Assembly (NCBI RefSeq): GCF_014203425.1
Contig: NZ_JACHJC010000001.1
Location: forward strand, 4,986,001 to 5,050,000
DNA length: 64,000 nucleotides
Reading direction: 5' to 3'
Source: Micromonospora echinospora
GTDB taxonomy: Bacteria; Actinomycetota; Actinomycetes; Mycobacteriales; Micromonosporaceae
Of this stretch, positions 44,305 through 53,363 are shown piece by piece; within the stretch, counting starts at the first letter, position 1, and each line of letters begins with the position of its first letter. The notes under the pieces were generated by a model that was given only the letters and a program-made list of their open reading frames with translations, was not told the DNA's origin and made no database searches. The position numbers and the translations under genes are program-made.

Positions 44305-44975
44305 CAGAGGGTCCCGAGGCGGTAGCCGAGGCCGTGCACGGTGCGTACCGCCGCGCGGCCGAGCTTGCGCCGCAGGTAGTAGACGTAGGTGTCCACTATC
44401 GACGCCCCGGCGGCCTCCTCGAAGACCTTGCGGCGCAGCACGGCTCTTGGATGCACGGTGTTCGGCCGGGCCGCCAGCACGCGCAGCAGCTCGAACTCGC
44501 GGGTGGACAGCGCCACCCGGGTGCCGTCGGCCAGCACCGCCTCGCGCGGCCCCAGGTCGAGCCGCCCGGCGCCGATGCGCAGCACGTCGGTCGGCTCGGG
44601 CCTGCGCCGGCACAGCGCCCGGACCCGGGCGCTCAGCTCGTCGAGGTCGAACGGTTTGACCAGATAGTCGTCGGCGCCCGCGTCCAGCCCGGCGATCCGG
44701 TCGTCCACGGTGCCGAGCGCGGTGAGCATCAGGGTCCGGGCCGGGATCGCCCGGGCGCGTAGCCGGGTGACCAGGTCGAGGCCGTCGAGCGCCGGCAACA
44801 TCCGGTCGATGACCATCACGTCGTAGGTGCGGGTCAGCCCGAGATGCAGCCCGCGCTGGCCGTCGAAGGCCCGGTCGACCAGGTAACCTTCGTGGCCGAG
44901 CGTCTCGGTGAGCATCTCGGTCAGATCCGCATCGTCCTCGACCAGCAGCAGCCGGTTCGATGTTCCGCCCCGCAT
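44304..44975 (-). CDS. OmpR-family response regulator
   Basis: A 223-residue regulator with an N-terminal receiver (acidic 'EDDADL', phospho-acceptor Asp57 in 'VMVIDRMLP', Lys in 'YLVKPFD') and a C-terminal winged helix ('[15 protein letters not shown]', '[12 protein letters not shown]', 'TVHGLGYRL'). It partners the overlapping kinase gene. The leader between it and the antiporter stop is only 52 bp but AT-rich compared with its surroundings, so it may hold a promoter of its own. Confidence 0.93.
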   Translation of the reverse strand: MRGGTSNRLLLVEDDADLTEMLTETLGHEGYLVDRAFDGQRGLHLGLTRTYDVMVIDRMLPALDGLDLVTRLRARAIPARTLMLTALGTVDDRIAGLDAGADDYLVKPFDLDELSARVRALCRRRPEPTDVLRIGAGRLDLGPREAVLADGTRVALSTREFELLRVLAARPNTVHPRAVLRRKVFEEAAGASIVDTYVYYLRRKLGRAAVRTVHGLGYRLGTL

Positions 44976-45027
44976 GTGTTAACGATCCCATAGATGACTG
45001 CCGATGGAAGCATCAGTATTTGCCTCT

Positions 45028-46296
45028 TCAACTATCTGAAACCGCCAGCGCGGGCTCGCGTACGGCGTCGTGCTGCCGGGCCTCCCGGCGCTCGATCCAG
45101 CTCAGCGTCGGCGTCGTCATCAGCGTGGTGACCAACGCGACCAGCACCAGCACTGTGAACAGGGCGGGGTTCACGATGCCCGCCTCCAGCCCGACGTTCA
45201 GCGCGATGAGCTGCATCAGGCCACGGGCGTTCATCAGCGCGCCGACCCGCATCGCGACGCTCGACGGCTCACCCCTCAGCCGGGCCGCCGCCCAGCAGGC
45301 GCCGAACTTGCCGACGATCGCCGCCGTCACGCAGGCCAGCGCGAACAACAGCACCGGCAGGGAGGCGAGCAGGCCGAACTCCGTACGCAGGCCCGAGTAG
45401 GTGAAGAACAGCGGCAGGAAGAGCGTCGCGGCGACCGGTGTGAGCGTGTCCACCACCTTGTCGGTGTTGTCGGTGCGGGGCATCACCACGCCGACCGCGA
45501 ACGCGCCGAAGACCGCGTACAGCCCGATCTCGTCGGTGTACCAGGCGACCAGGAACAGCAGCGCGACGGTGCCGAGCAGCCGGGCCCGATCGTTGAGGGC
45601 CCGGTGGGTCATCAGCGTGGAGGCGGCCGCACGCCCGCCGAACCAGAGCACCAGCCCGAACAGGACCGCTCCGCCCGCGGTGACGATAGCGGGTCCGGCC
45701 CGGCCGGACGCGACCGCCAGCACGGCGGCCAGCATGATCCAGGCGACCACGTCGTCGATCGCGCCGCTGGCCAGGGAGAGTGTGCCGTGCCGGGTGCCGG
45801 CGTGCCCGTGCTCGGTGATGATCCGGGCCAGCATCGGGAACGCGGTGATGGCCAGGGCGACGCCGACGAACGCGGCCGAGACCCCGAGTGACGTCCCGTC
45901 GGCCTGGATCGGCACGGCGCCCGCCGTCACCAGCACCAGCAGCACTCCCAGCAGGAGCGGCGCGGTGACCCCGGCCAGCGAGATCACGCCGGCGGTGCCG
46001 GCCAGGCCGGTGACCCGGTGGGCGCTGAACGCGTACCCGGCCTGGAACATGAACAGCACCAGGCCGACCTGACCCACGACATAGAGGATCGGGAGCAGGG
46101 GGGCCGGGAACAGGGCGTCCTGCACGTCCGGCATCAGGAGCCCGAGCAGCGACGGGCCGAGCAGTACGCCGGCGAGCATCTCGCTGACCACGGCGGGCTG
46201 ACCCGCCTTGCCGAGCAGCCACGCGACCCCTTTGCAGAAGATCAGGATCACGGTGACCGCGATGAAGAACCGTGGCGCCAGCTCCGTTGGTGTCAT
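45028..46296 (-). CDS. CPA2-family cation/proton antiporter
   Basis: A 422-residue polytopic protein with 11-13 hydrophobic segments and the Na+/H+ exchanger features 'SEMLAGVLLGPSLLG', 'SLASGAIDDVVAWIMLA' (paired Asp of the ion site) and 'NARGLMQLIALNVGLE'. It lacks the C-terminal TrkA-N domain of KefB/C types. Its ATG overlaps the P450 stop (ATGA), so it belongs to the P450/oxidase/lyase operon. In biosynthetic clusters such antiporters can serve as exporters or self-resistance, which is a reasonable but unproven role here. Confidence 0.9.
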   Translation of the reverse strand: MTPTELAPRFFIAVTVILIFCKGVAWLLGKAGQPAVVSEMLAGVLLGPSLLGLLMPDVQDALFPAPLLPILYVVGQVGLVLFMFQAGYAFSAHRVTGLAGTAGVISLAGVTAPLLLGVLLVLVTAGAVPIQADGTSLGVSAAFVGVALAITAFPMLARIITEHGHAGTRHGTLSLASGAIDDVVAWIMLAAVLAVASGRAGPAIVTAGGAVLFGLVLWFGGRAAASTLMTHRALNDRARLLGTVALLFLVAWYTDEIGLYAVFGAFAVGVVMPRTDNTDKVVDTLTPVAATLFLPLFFTYSGLRTEFGLLASLPVLLFALACVTAAIVGKFGACWAAARLRGEPSSVAMRVGALMNARGLMQLIALNVGLEAGIVNPALFTVLVLVALVTTLMTTPTLSWIERREARQHDAVREPALAVSDS

Positions 46297-47627
46297 CGGA
46301 CAGCCCTCTCGAAGTAGTTGGTGCACAAGCCCTGCCGGCGGGCGTCGACGACCATCCAGGTGCCGAACACCAGTTGCCGGATGCTGCGGCCCACGTCGGC
46401 CCACCGGTCCCGCGACCGCATCGCTGCGAGCCGCAGCCGCCCCGGGCCGGTGAGCCCGACCGGTGTCAGATACGCCGGGCCCCGGCTGGGCAGCGACCGG
46501 GTGTGTGAGGCGGAGGAGATCAGGACGTACCGGCGCAGCACCTCGCGGGTCGCGGCGCGCATCATCACCGGGGCGACGCCGCGGGCCGGGCAGGCCCGGT
46601 TCGCGGTGACCCCGTACGGGATGAAGTGCGCGTCGCCGCGCTTGAGCGCCAGCCACCGGTCCGGGTCGAACCGGTCGTCGCCGGCGGCCCCGCCGCGGTG
46701 GAACGCCAGGTAGTTGAAGAGCAGCACCGTTCCGGCGGGCAGTGCCGCCCCGGTGGGCAGCGTGATCGGCGCGGACGTGATCCGGTGCGCGACGCCGAAG
46801 AGCGGATGCACCCGCAGCGTCTCGTCGATCACCCGGTCCAGCGCGTCGTCACCGTCGAGTCCCCGCTGGACGTCGGGATGCGTGGCGAGGGCGAGCAGCA
46901 CGTGCGCCATCGCCTCGGACATCTGCACGACAGCGGTGTTGAAGAACGCGCCCTGGAGGTACCAGGCCGTCTCCTGGGCAGTGAACGGCGGCGGCAGCGT
47001 CACCGGGCAGGTCCCCGCCTCGATCCGGTCGTGCAGATACCTGGTCAGCCGCTCGCGCCGCCGCATGTGCCGGAGTCCGGTGCACTTCAGCCCGCTGACC
47101 ACGTCGTCGGCGTTGGCGACGATCAGCGCCCGCGCCTCCGGCGGGCACGCCTCACCGAAGACGAGTTCGTAGTAGACCTCGGCCCAGACCGGCATCATCA
47201 GGTCGCGCAGCCGGACGTGGCTGGTCCGGTCGGCCGGCAACCGGTCGAGGACACGCCGGGTGGCGGCGGTGGCGAGGTCGTCGCAGCGCTGGCGGCGTAC
47301 CGCGAGCACCCGCCGGGTCGTGGCGGCCACGGTCCGGTAGCGCTCCCCCGGCTCCAGATGTTCCTGGTGCATCTGCGGTCCGGGCGCCAGCCAGTACCAG
47401 AACAGGTCCGACAGCCCGGCCCCGCGGCTGCGTCCGTCCGCCGCCGGATCGGAGTACACCCGCTCGAAGTGCTCCATGCCGACGGTGGGGCCCGGCACCG
47501 GAACGCCTTCGACACCGTTGACTCTGACGAACACCCACTCCCGCAGCCGGACCACCGTGCGGGGCAGCCAGTACGGGACGGTCCAGGCGATCCCCGCCAG
47601 GACCGGCAGGACGATCAGGGCGCTCAT
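46293..47627 (-). CDS. Cytochrome P450 with unusual heme-binding loop
   Basis: A 444-residue P450 with a hydrophobic N-terminal segment that could anchor it to the membrane, uncommon in bacteria. The K-helix ExxR is clear ('DETLRVHP'). The heme loop reads F335-IPYGVTANRA-C346-PARG: the Cys is present, but the spacing from Phe to Cys is one residue longer than FxPFGxGxRxC and the last Gly is Ala. The I-helix has 'GAFFNT' in place of the usual acid-Thr pair, hinting at non-standard oxygen chemistry. It overlaps both neighbours by ATGA. Substrate oxidation in the tyrosine-derived pathway is inferred. Confidence 0.82.
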   Translation of the reverse strand: MSALIVLPVLAGIAWTVPYWLPRTVVRLREWVFVRVNGVEGVPVPGPTVGMEHFERVYSDPAADGRSRGAGLSDLFWYWLAPGPQMHQEHLEPGERYRTVAATTRRVLAVRRQRCDDLATAATRRVLDRLPADRTSHVRLRDLMMPVWAEVYYELVFGEACPPEARALIVANADDVVSGLKCTGLRHMRRRERLTRYLHDRIEAGTCPVTLPPPFTAQETAWYLQGAFFNTAVVQMSEAMAHVLLALATHPDVQRGLDGDDALDRVIDETLRVHPLFGVAHRITSAPITLPTGAALPAGTVLLFNYLAFHRGGAAGDDRFDPDRWLALKRGDAHFIPYGVTANRACPARGVAPVMMRAATREVLRRYVLISSASHTRSLPSRGPAYLTPVGLTGPGRLRLAAMRSRDRWADVGRSIRQLVFGTWMVVDARRQGLCTNYFERAVR

Positions 47628-48697
47628 CCGCACGCCACCGTGGCGACCAGGTCGCCGCGCAGGTCGGCCGGCCCGGCGACGCCGGCCAGCGTCAGCGCCC
47701 GGTCGAGGTCGGCGTGGAGCAGGTCGAGCACGTGACGTACCCCGGCGGCGCCGCCCACCGCGAGCCCCCAGAGCACCGGGCGGCCGACCAGCACCGCGCT
47801 CGCGCCGAGCGCCAGCGCCACCAGGACGTCGGCGCCCCGCCGGACGCCGCCGTCGAGCAGCACCGGCACCCGCCCGCCGACGGCCTCGACCACGGCGGGC
47901 AGCGCGTCCAGGGTGGCCAGCGCCCCGTCGAGTTGCCGGCCGCCGTGGTTGGAGACCAGCAGACCGTCGAGACCGTACGAGACGGCCAGCGCCGCGTCGG
48001 CCGGATGCAGCACCCCCTTCAGCAGAATCGGCAGCGTGGTGACCTCGCGCAGCCAGGCGATCCGGTCCCAGTCCAGCCCGGCGTCCATCTGGATGTCGCG
48101 TACCCGGCCGGTCGCGTCGCGCATGTTCTCGCAGCTCATTCCGGGCGGCAGGTCGGCGAAGCCGTGCCGAAGATCGCGTTCCCGCCGGCCGAACACGGGC
48201 GAGTCGACGGTGACTACCAGGGCGGTGCACCCGGCTGCCTCCGCCCGCCGTACCACTGACGCGGTGAAGTCGAGGTCCGGCTGCGGGTACAGCTGGAACC
48301 AGAGCGGCCCGCCGGCGCCGGCGATCTCCTCGACCGGCCGGGTGGCCGCCATGCTGACCACCATGATCGTGCTCGCCTCGGCGGCGGCGCGCGCGGTGGC
48401 CACCTCGCCCTCGGGGTGGGCCAGCCGGTGGAACGCGGTCGGCGCGATCAGCACCGGCATCGAGATCCGGCTGCCGAACAGTGAGATCCGCAGGTCGCGC
48501 CGGCGCACGCCACGCAGGACGCGGGGCACCAGCCAGCGCCGGGTGAAGGCCGCCTCGTTGGCGCGCACCGTACGTTCCTCGCCGGCACCGCCGGAGAAGA
48601 AGTCCCAGTGCACCGGATCCAGGCGGCCCCGCGCGTCGGCGGCCAGGTCGGCCAGGTTCAGCGCCGGGCCGTCCAGCGCCGCGTCGAACGGACGCAT
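47624..48697 (-). CDS. FMN-dependent alpha-hydroxy-acid dehydrogenase/oxidase
   Basis: A 357-residue TIM-barrel enzyme. The active-site motif 'SNHGGRQLD' (catalytic His and substrate-binding Arg), 'LFGSRISMPVLIAPTAFH' and 'PVLLDGGVRRG' are typical of the lactate/mandelate/glycolate oxidase family. In aromatic pathways relatives oxidise 4-hydroxymandelate to 4-hydroxybenzoylformate. It is one base after the flavin oxidoreductase stop and overlaps the P450 start, so expression is tightly coupled. Whether the donor is an arylglycolate cannot be decided from sequence. Confidence 0.9.
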   Translation of the reverse strand: MRPFDAALDGPALNLADLAADARGRLDPVHWDFFSGGAGEERTVRANEAAFTRRWLVPRVLRGVRRRDLRISLFGSRISMPVLIAPTAFHRLAHPEGEVATARAAAEASTIMVVSMAATRPVEEIAGAGGPLWFQLYPQPDLDFTASVVRRAEAAGCTALVVTVDSPVFGRRERDLRHGFADLPPGMSCENMRDATGRVRDIQMDAGLDWDRIAWLREVTTLPILLKGVLHPADAALAVSYGLDGLLVSNHGGRQLDGALATLDALPAVVEAVGGRVPVLLDGGVRRGADVLVALALGASAVLVGRPVLWGLAVGGAAGVRHVLDLLHADLDRALTLAGVAGPADLRGDLVATVACG

Positions 48698-48698
48698 C

Positions 48699-50255
48699 TC
48701 AACTGCTCAGGCAGCCGTCGAGGAACGCGACGAGCGGCGCGACGTGGGTCTCCGGCCGGTCCCATCGGTTCTCCAGGTTCTCCGCCAGGTGGTGGGTGGC
48801 GACGACCCGGCCCGCCCGGTGGTGGCGGACGACCGGATGCAGGTAGGCGGCGTCGTGGGCCTGGCCGGGGACGTCCTGGGCGACCCGGTGGACGGTGACG
48901 TCGAACGGGTCCACCTGATCGTGCTCGGGGCCGTACTCCAGGGTGACCACGAAGGCGTGCTCGTAGTCGTGGTCGGGGGTGCGCAGGCCGGTGCCGGTGA
49001 AGTACTCGACGGGCACCTCCTCGTGGTAGCGCGCGTCGGATCCGGCGACTGTGACCACGTCGGCGAGGAAGCCGAACTGCTGCCACAGCGCGGAGGTGCG
49101 GTTGACCCGCGCGATGACGGCGTCGGCGATCAGCTCCGCGGTGGCGTCCAGCTTCTCCGCCGGCCACGGCGTGTCCCCGTACCGTCGTTCCAGGATCCGG
49201 TGCAGCGCCCGGACGGCGTACCGGAAACCGTGGATGAAGCCGCTCGTCGAGCGTTTGAAGTCCCGTTCCTGGCTGATCGTGCCGGCGAAGTAGAGGCCGG
49301 GCACGTTCACCGACTCCCACTCCGGGGTCTGCGCCGGGAAGCGGTCCCGGATGGCGAGTTGCGGACGGCAGGTGTCGTCGAAGATGGACGCGTCGAAGGC
49401 GAACCCGGTGCAGGCGAGCACCCTGTCGTACCGCAGCTCCTTGACCACCTCGTCGGCGCGGGAGAACGAGAAGGTCACAGTGAAGCCGTCGCCGTCGCGC
49501 TCGATGCGTCTGACGTCGCCATCGAGGATCGCGTTCGCCGACTTCAGCTGGTAGGTGTCCAGGAAGTTGTTGTTCACCGCGCGCAGGTGCCCCACGTAGT
49601 GCGTGCGCCAGGCCATCCGGATCGAACTCGGCCCGGCCACGTGGATCAGCGTGGTGGTCTCCATCAGGCTGTCCGCGGTCTCGAACGCGGAGTTCCCCTT
49701 GCCGATGATCAGCACCTTCTGGTCGAGGTAGTCACGCGGGTCGACGGGCATCTCCGCGTACTGCTCGGCGAGCTCCAGGCCCGGGATGTCCGGCCGGTAC
49801 GCCTGGGAGACGCCGGTGGCGACGACCAGCCGCCGCGCCCGGAAGACCTCCTCCCCCGCCCGCACCTCGAACACCCCGTCGACCTTGCCGACCGACGTCA
49901 CCCGGGAGTTGTACCGGACCCGCGCCCCCGTCTTCGCGGCGAAGTCGGCCAGGTAGCGGACCATCACGTCGGCGTCGGGGAAGTACCGCTCCGTGTAGCC
50001 GGTGAACCGCAACGCCGGGTCGTCGCTGAGCAGTGAGTTCCAGTCCAGCCGCAGGTTCAGCTCCGGGTCGTCCGAGCCGGTGTGCGGCTTGTTGATGGAG
50101 ATCAGTTGCCGGTGGCGGGGAAAGGTGGCGAAGAACGCCCCAGGGATCTCCGCCTGTTCCAGGACCAGATAGTCGCGCTTGCCGTCGGCCTCCAGCAGAG
50201 CCGCGAGTTGCAGGCCGGCCGGCCCGGCCCCGACGATCAGGTAGTCAAGCGTCAT
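48699..50255 (-). CDS. Flavin-dependent oxidoreductase, paralogue 1 (Pyr_redox_3 / FOXRED2-like)
   Basis: A 518-residue protein with two dinucleotide motifs: 'GAGPAG' at 9-14 (FAD) and 'IIGKGNSAFETAD' near 180 (NADPH). Long conserved blocks follow: 'HYVGHLRAVNNNFLDTYQLK', 'YDRVLACTGFAFDASIF' and 'GLYFAGTISQERDFKRST'. The fold is that of class B flavin monooxygenases, but I do not see the FxGxxxHxxxW(P) fingerprint of Baeyer-Villiger enzymes. A close paralogue is divergently encoded at 51819. The gene is 12 bp after the ammonia-lyase and one base before the alpha-hydroxy-acid oxidase. Oxygenation of a tyrosine-derived acid is the working idea. Confidence 0.85.
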   Translation of the reverse strand: MTLDYLIVGAGPAGLQLAALLEADGKRDYLVLEQAEIPGAFFATFPRHRQLISINKPHTGSDDPELNLRLDWNSLLSDDPALRFTGYTERYFPDADVMVRYLADFAAKTGARVRYNSRVTSVGKVDGVFEVRAGEEVFRARRLVVATGVSQAYRPDIPGLELAEQYAEMPVDPRDYLDQKVLIIGKGNSAFETADSLMETTTLIHVAGPSSIRMAWRTHYVGHLRAVNNNFLDTYQLKSANAILDGDVRRIERDGDGFTVTFSFSRADEVVKELRYDRVLACTGFAFDASIFDDTCRPQLAIRDRFPAQTPEWESVNVPGLYFAGTISQERDFKRSTSGFIHGFRYAVRALHRILERRYGDTPWPAEKLDATAELIADAVIARVNRTSALWQQFGFLADVVTVAGSDARYHEEVPVEYFTGTGLRTPDHDYEHAFVVTLEYGPEHDQVDPFDVTVHRVAQDVPGQAHDAAYLHPVVRHHRAGRVVATHHLAENLENRWDRPETHVAPLVAFLDGCLSS

Positions 50256-50267
50256 GTGCGTCCATCC

Positions 50268-51755
50268 TCAGGAGAAGGAAACGGAGAAATCCGCGATCAC
50301 GTCGGCGGCGCGCCGCACGTCGGCGTCCAGCGGCCGGTCCGGGTCGATCGGCGGTACGGCCGCGGCCACCGCGGCCAGCGCCTCGGCACAGCCGGGCGCG
50401 GTCGGCGCACGCGCGCCGACGTACGCCGCCTGGCGCAGTCCCACCGCGAGTGACCCGACGACGAGGTGCAGCAACCGGGTCTGGTCCAGCGCCCGCAGCG
50501 CGGCCTGGGTGCCGAGCGGGACGACGTCCTGGTTGTGCAGGTTGGTCGGCACGCTCTGCATGCTCGCGGGCATGGTGTCCCGGCGGATCTCGGTGATCAG
50601 GGCGGTCGCCGCCAGTTGCACGCCCTGGAGTCCGTGCTGCTGTCCCGGGCCGGCCGCGAGCATCGGCGGCAGGCCGCCGTTGCGGTTCGGGTCGACGAGC
50701 AGGTCCAGTTGCCGTTCCGCGAGGTTGCCGACCTGCGCCACGACCATCGACAGCACGTCGGCGGCGAACGCGGCCGGCTGCCCGAAGAAGTTGCCGCCGT
50801 GCACCACGAGGTCCTCGTCGGGAAAGAACAACGGATTGTCGGTGACGCTCGCGAGGTCGGCCCCGACGACGGCGTCGACGTAGCGCAGCGCGTCCTCGGC
50901 GGCGCCGAGCAGTTGCGGCGCGCACCGGATGCTGTACGGCTCCTGCAACGGACGTGCCCCGGACGCGACGAGGCCAGCACCGACCCGGCGCATCCGCGCG
51001 CCCACGTCGACCGCGCCCGGGTGGCCGTACGCGGCCAGCAGCCGGGGGTCGAGGAACTGCGTGTCGCTGCCCAGCAGATCGGCGAGCAGGCAGGTGAGCA
51101 CCTGGACCGCCCGGTGCGCGGAGCGGGCCGCGTCCAGCGCCAGCGCCGTAGCGGCGGTGGTCAGCGACGTGCCGTTGACCAGGGCGAGGGCGTCCCGGCC
51201 GTCCAGCGGCAGCGGTTCCAGCCCGGCCCGCTTCAGCGCCTCGCCCGCGGGTAGCCGTACCCCGTCCAGATAGGCGTGGCCCCGGCCCCGTAACGCCTGC
51301 GCGGCGGCGCCCAGCGGGATCAGGTCACCACTGGCGCCGACCGAACCGAGCCGGGGCACCGCGGGGACGAACGTGGTCGCGAGCATCGCCGCGAGGGCGT
51401 CGATGACGTGCGGGGAGACCCCCGACGCGCCGCGGGCCAGCGACGCGGCCCGCAGCAGCACTGTCGCGCGGACCACGTCCGGGTCGAGTTCCGGGCCCTG
51501 ACCGGCGCCGAGGTGGGCGAGCGTGTTGTCGGCCTGGTCACGCAGGTCGGCGCGGCCCGCGTACCCGACGAGGGCGCCGAAACCGGTGGTGGCGCCGTAC
51601 ACCGCGCGGTCGTCGCCGAGCACCGCGGACAGGAAGGTACGGGCGGCCGTGACGCGCTCCCGGACCTGCGGTCCGACCACGACCTTGACCGGGTCGCGGG
51701 CGGCGCGGAGGTCGGCGATCCGCAGTGGGACATCGAGGTCCACCTCTGTCGTCAT
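50268..51755 (-). CDS. MIO-type aromatic amino acid ammonia-lyase, predicted tyrosine-specific
   Basis: A 495-residue enzyme of the HAL/PAL/TAL family. Ala141-Ser142-Gly143 in 'GSVGASGDLIPLG' form the MIO electrophile, and Tyr53 in 'YGATTGFG' is the catalytic base. The selectivity pair aligns as His81-Leu82, as in bacterial TAL (His89-Leu90); PAL has Phe-Leu and HAL Ser-His. 'NGTSLTT' and 'QEPYSIRCAPQ' supply further active-site residues. The length suits a lyase better than the longer aminomutases of enediyne clusters, but TAM is not excluded. p-Coumarate would be the product. It starts the operon to FMO, oxidase, P450 and antiporter, probably from a very short leader. Confidence 0.88.
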   Translation of the reverse strand: MTTEVDLDVPLRIADLRAARDPVKVVVGPQVRERVTAARTFLSAVLGDDRAVYGATTGFGALVGYAGRADLRDQADNTLAHLGAGQGPELDPDVVRATVLLRAASLARGASGVSPHVIDALAAMLATTFVPAVPRLGSVGASGDLIPLGAAAQALRGRGHAYLDGVRLPAGEALKRAGLEPLPLDGRDALALVNGTSLTTAATALALDAARSAHRAVQVLTCLLADLLGSDTQFLDPRLLAAYGHPGAVDVGARMRRVGAGLVASGARPLQEPYSIRCAPQLLGAAEDALRYVDAVVGADLASVTDNPLFFPDEDLVVHGGNFFGQPAAFAADVLSMVVAQVGNLAERQLDLLVDPNRNGGLPPMLAAGPGQQHGLQGVQLAATALITEIRRDTMPASMQSVPTNLHNQDVVPLGTQAALRALDQTRLLHLVVGSLAVGLRQAAYVGARAPTAPGCAEALAAVAAAVPPIDPDRPLDADVRRAADVIADFSVSFS

Positions 51756-51763
51756 GCGATCGC

Positions 51764-51811
51764 ACCCTAGAGACGAATTCTCAGAACGCTCTGAGATCGA
51801 GTCGCTACGTT
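51764..51811. promoter_or_regulatory. Symmetric divergent promoter with central operator
   Basis: Between the ammonia-lyase start (51755) and the second flavin oxidoreductase start (51819) lies a perfect 7-4-7 palindrome TCTCAGAACGCTCTGAGA at 51779-51796. TAnnnT -10 candidates sit at 51764-51769 (TAGGGT, minus) and 51806-51811 (TACGTT, plus), each 21 bp from the palindrome centre. Both transcripts would be leaderless or nearly so. Neither side has a good -35, so a regulator bound to the palindrome may activate or repress both. The -10 calls are weak taken alone. Confidence 0.55.
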
Positions 51812-51818
51812 GCGGCGC

Positions 51819-53363
51819 ATGACGGTCGACTATCTGATCATCGGAGCCGGACCGGCCGGGTTGCAGCTCGCTCACCTGCTGGAGCGCGACGGCCGCGACT
51901 ATCTGGTCCTGGAGGCCGGCCCGGCGCCGGGCACGTTCTTCACCACCTACCCCCGGCACCGGCAACTCATCTCGATCAACAAGGTGTGGACCGGATCCGA
52001 CGATCCGGAGTTCAACCTGCGCGCGGACTGGAACTCGCTGCTCAGCGACGATCCGGCACTCCTGTTCAAGAACTACAGCCGGCGGTACTTCCCGGACGCC
52101 GCCGACCTGGTGCGCTACCTCGCCGACTTCGCCCGCGGCCTGCGGGTCAGGTACGACACCCGGGTCACAGAGGTCGCGCGCGACGGCGACCTGTTCGCCG
52201 TCCACATCGGCGACGACACCCTCACCGCCCGCCGCGTGGTCGTTGCCACCGGCGTGTCCCAGCTGTACGTCCCGCCGATCGAGGGCGCCGCGCTCGCCGA
52301 GCGGTACGACACCGTCAGCGTCGACCCGGACGACTTCACCGACCAGCGCGTCCTCATCATCGGCAAGGGCAACTCGGCCTTCGAGACCGCTGACGCCCTG
52401 GTCGAGACCGCCGCTGTCATCCACGTCGCCGGCCCGCACTCGATCAAGCTGGCGTGGCAGTCGCACTACGTCGGGCATCTGCGCGCGGTGAACAACAACT
52501 TCCTCGACACGTACCAGCTCAAGTCGCAGAACGCGGTCCTCGACGGCACCGTGGAGCGGATCGCCCGGCGCGACGACGGCGGCTACCGGATCGACTTCCG
52601 GTACGCCCGCACGGTCGAGGCGATCCGGCAGATCGACTACGACCGGGTCATCCTCTGCACCGGTTTCCGGTTCGACGCGAGCATCTTCGACTCGTCCGCC
52701 CGGCCACGGCTGGTCATCAACGACCGCTTCCCGGAGCAGACCCCGGCGTACGAGTCGGTGAACGTGCCCGGCCTCTACTTCGCCGGCACCCTTACGCAGC
52801 AGCGCGACTTCAAGCGCTCGACGAACGGGTTCATCCACGGCTTCCGGTACGGCGTGCGGGCCCTGCACCGGATCCTCGGCGCCCGCCACCACGGCACGCC
52901 GTGGCCGGCCACGCCGCTGGAGCCCACCCCGGAGGCGATCGCCGACGCGGTCATCGCCCGGATCAACCGCACCTCGGCGCTGTGGCAGCAGTTCGCCGTC
53001 CTCGGCGACGTCGTCGTCATCGACGGCGACACCGCGCGCTACCACGAGGAGGTGCCCGTCGCGTACGTGCACGACGGCGGCCTGGGCCCGGAACCGTTCG
53101 CGTTCGTGGTCACCCTGGAGTACGGGCCGGACCACGACCAGGTCGACCCGTTCGACGTCACGGTGCCCCGGATCGCCGAGAACGACGCCGCGCACGCGCA
53201 CGACGCCAGCTACCTGCACCCGGTCGTCCGGGTCCACCGCGGCGGCCGGGTCGTCGCGGCGCACCACCTCGCGGAGAACCTGGAGAACCACTGGAATCTG
53301 CCGGACGTGCACCACCAGCCGCTCGTGCTCTTCGTCAAGGGCGTGCTCTCCGATGCCGGCTGA
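51819..53363 (+). CDS. Flavin-dependent oxidoreductase, paralogue 2 (Pyr_redox_3 / FOXRED2-like)
   Basis: A 514-residue paralogue of the gene at 48699, similar from end to end: 'GAGPAG' at 9-14, 'TGSDDPEFNLRADWNSLLS' region, 'IIGKGNSAFETAD', 'HYVGHLRAVNNNFLDTYQLK' and 'DFKRSTNGFIHGFRYGVRAL'. The ATG at 51819 is 8 bp from a candidate -10, so it may be leaderless; a TTG three codons upstream is less likely. It is divergent from the ammonia-lyase. Two diverged copies in one cluster suggest two successive oxidations or a heteromeric pair. The ligase gene overlaps its 3' end by 11 bp. Confidence 0.87.
   Translation: MTVDYLIIGAGPAGLQLAHLLERDGRDYLVLEAGPAPGTFFTTYPRHRQLISINKVWTGSDDPEFNLRADWNSLLSDDPALLFKNYSRRYFPDAADLVRYLADFARGLRVRYDTRVTEVARDGDLFAVHIGDDTLTARRVVVATGVSQLYVPPIEGAALAERYDTVSVDPDDFTDQRVLIIGKGNSAFETADALVETAAVIHVAGPHSIKLAWQSHYVGHLRAVNNNFLDTYQLKSQNAVLDGTVERIARRDDGGYRIDFRYARTVEAIRQIDYDRVILCTGFRFDASIFDSSARPRLVINDRFPEQTPAYESVNVPGLYFAGTLTQQRDFKRSTNGFIHGFRYGVRALHRILGARHHGTPWPATPLEPTPEAIADAVIARINRTSALWQQFAVLGDVVVIDGDTARYHEEVPVAYVHDGGLGPEPFAFVVTLEYGPDHDQVDPFDVTVPRIAENDAAHAHDASYLHPVVRVHRGGRVVAAHHLAENLENHWNLPDVHHQPLVLFVKGVLSDAG

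Noticed and set aside
50268..51755. Histidine ammonia-lyase of histidine utilisation
   Set aside because: The selectivity pair reads His-Leu, not Ser-His, and no urocanase or imidazolone genes are nearby.
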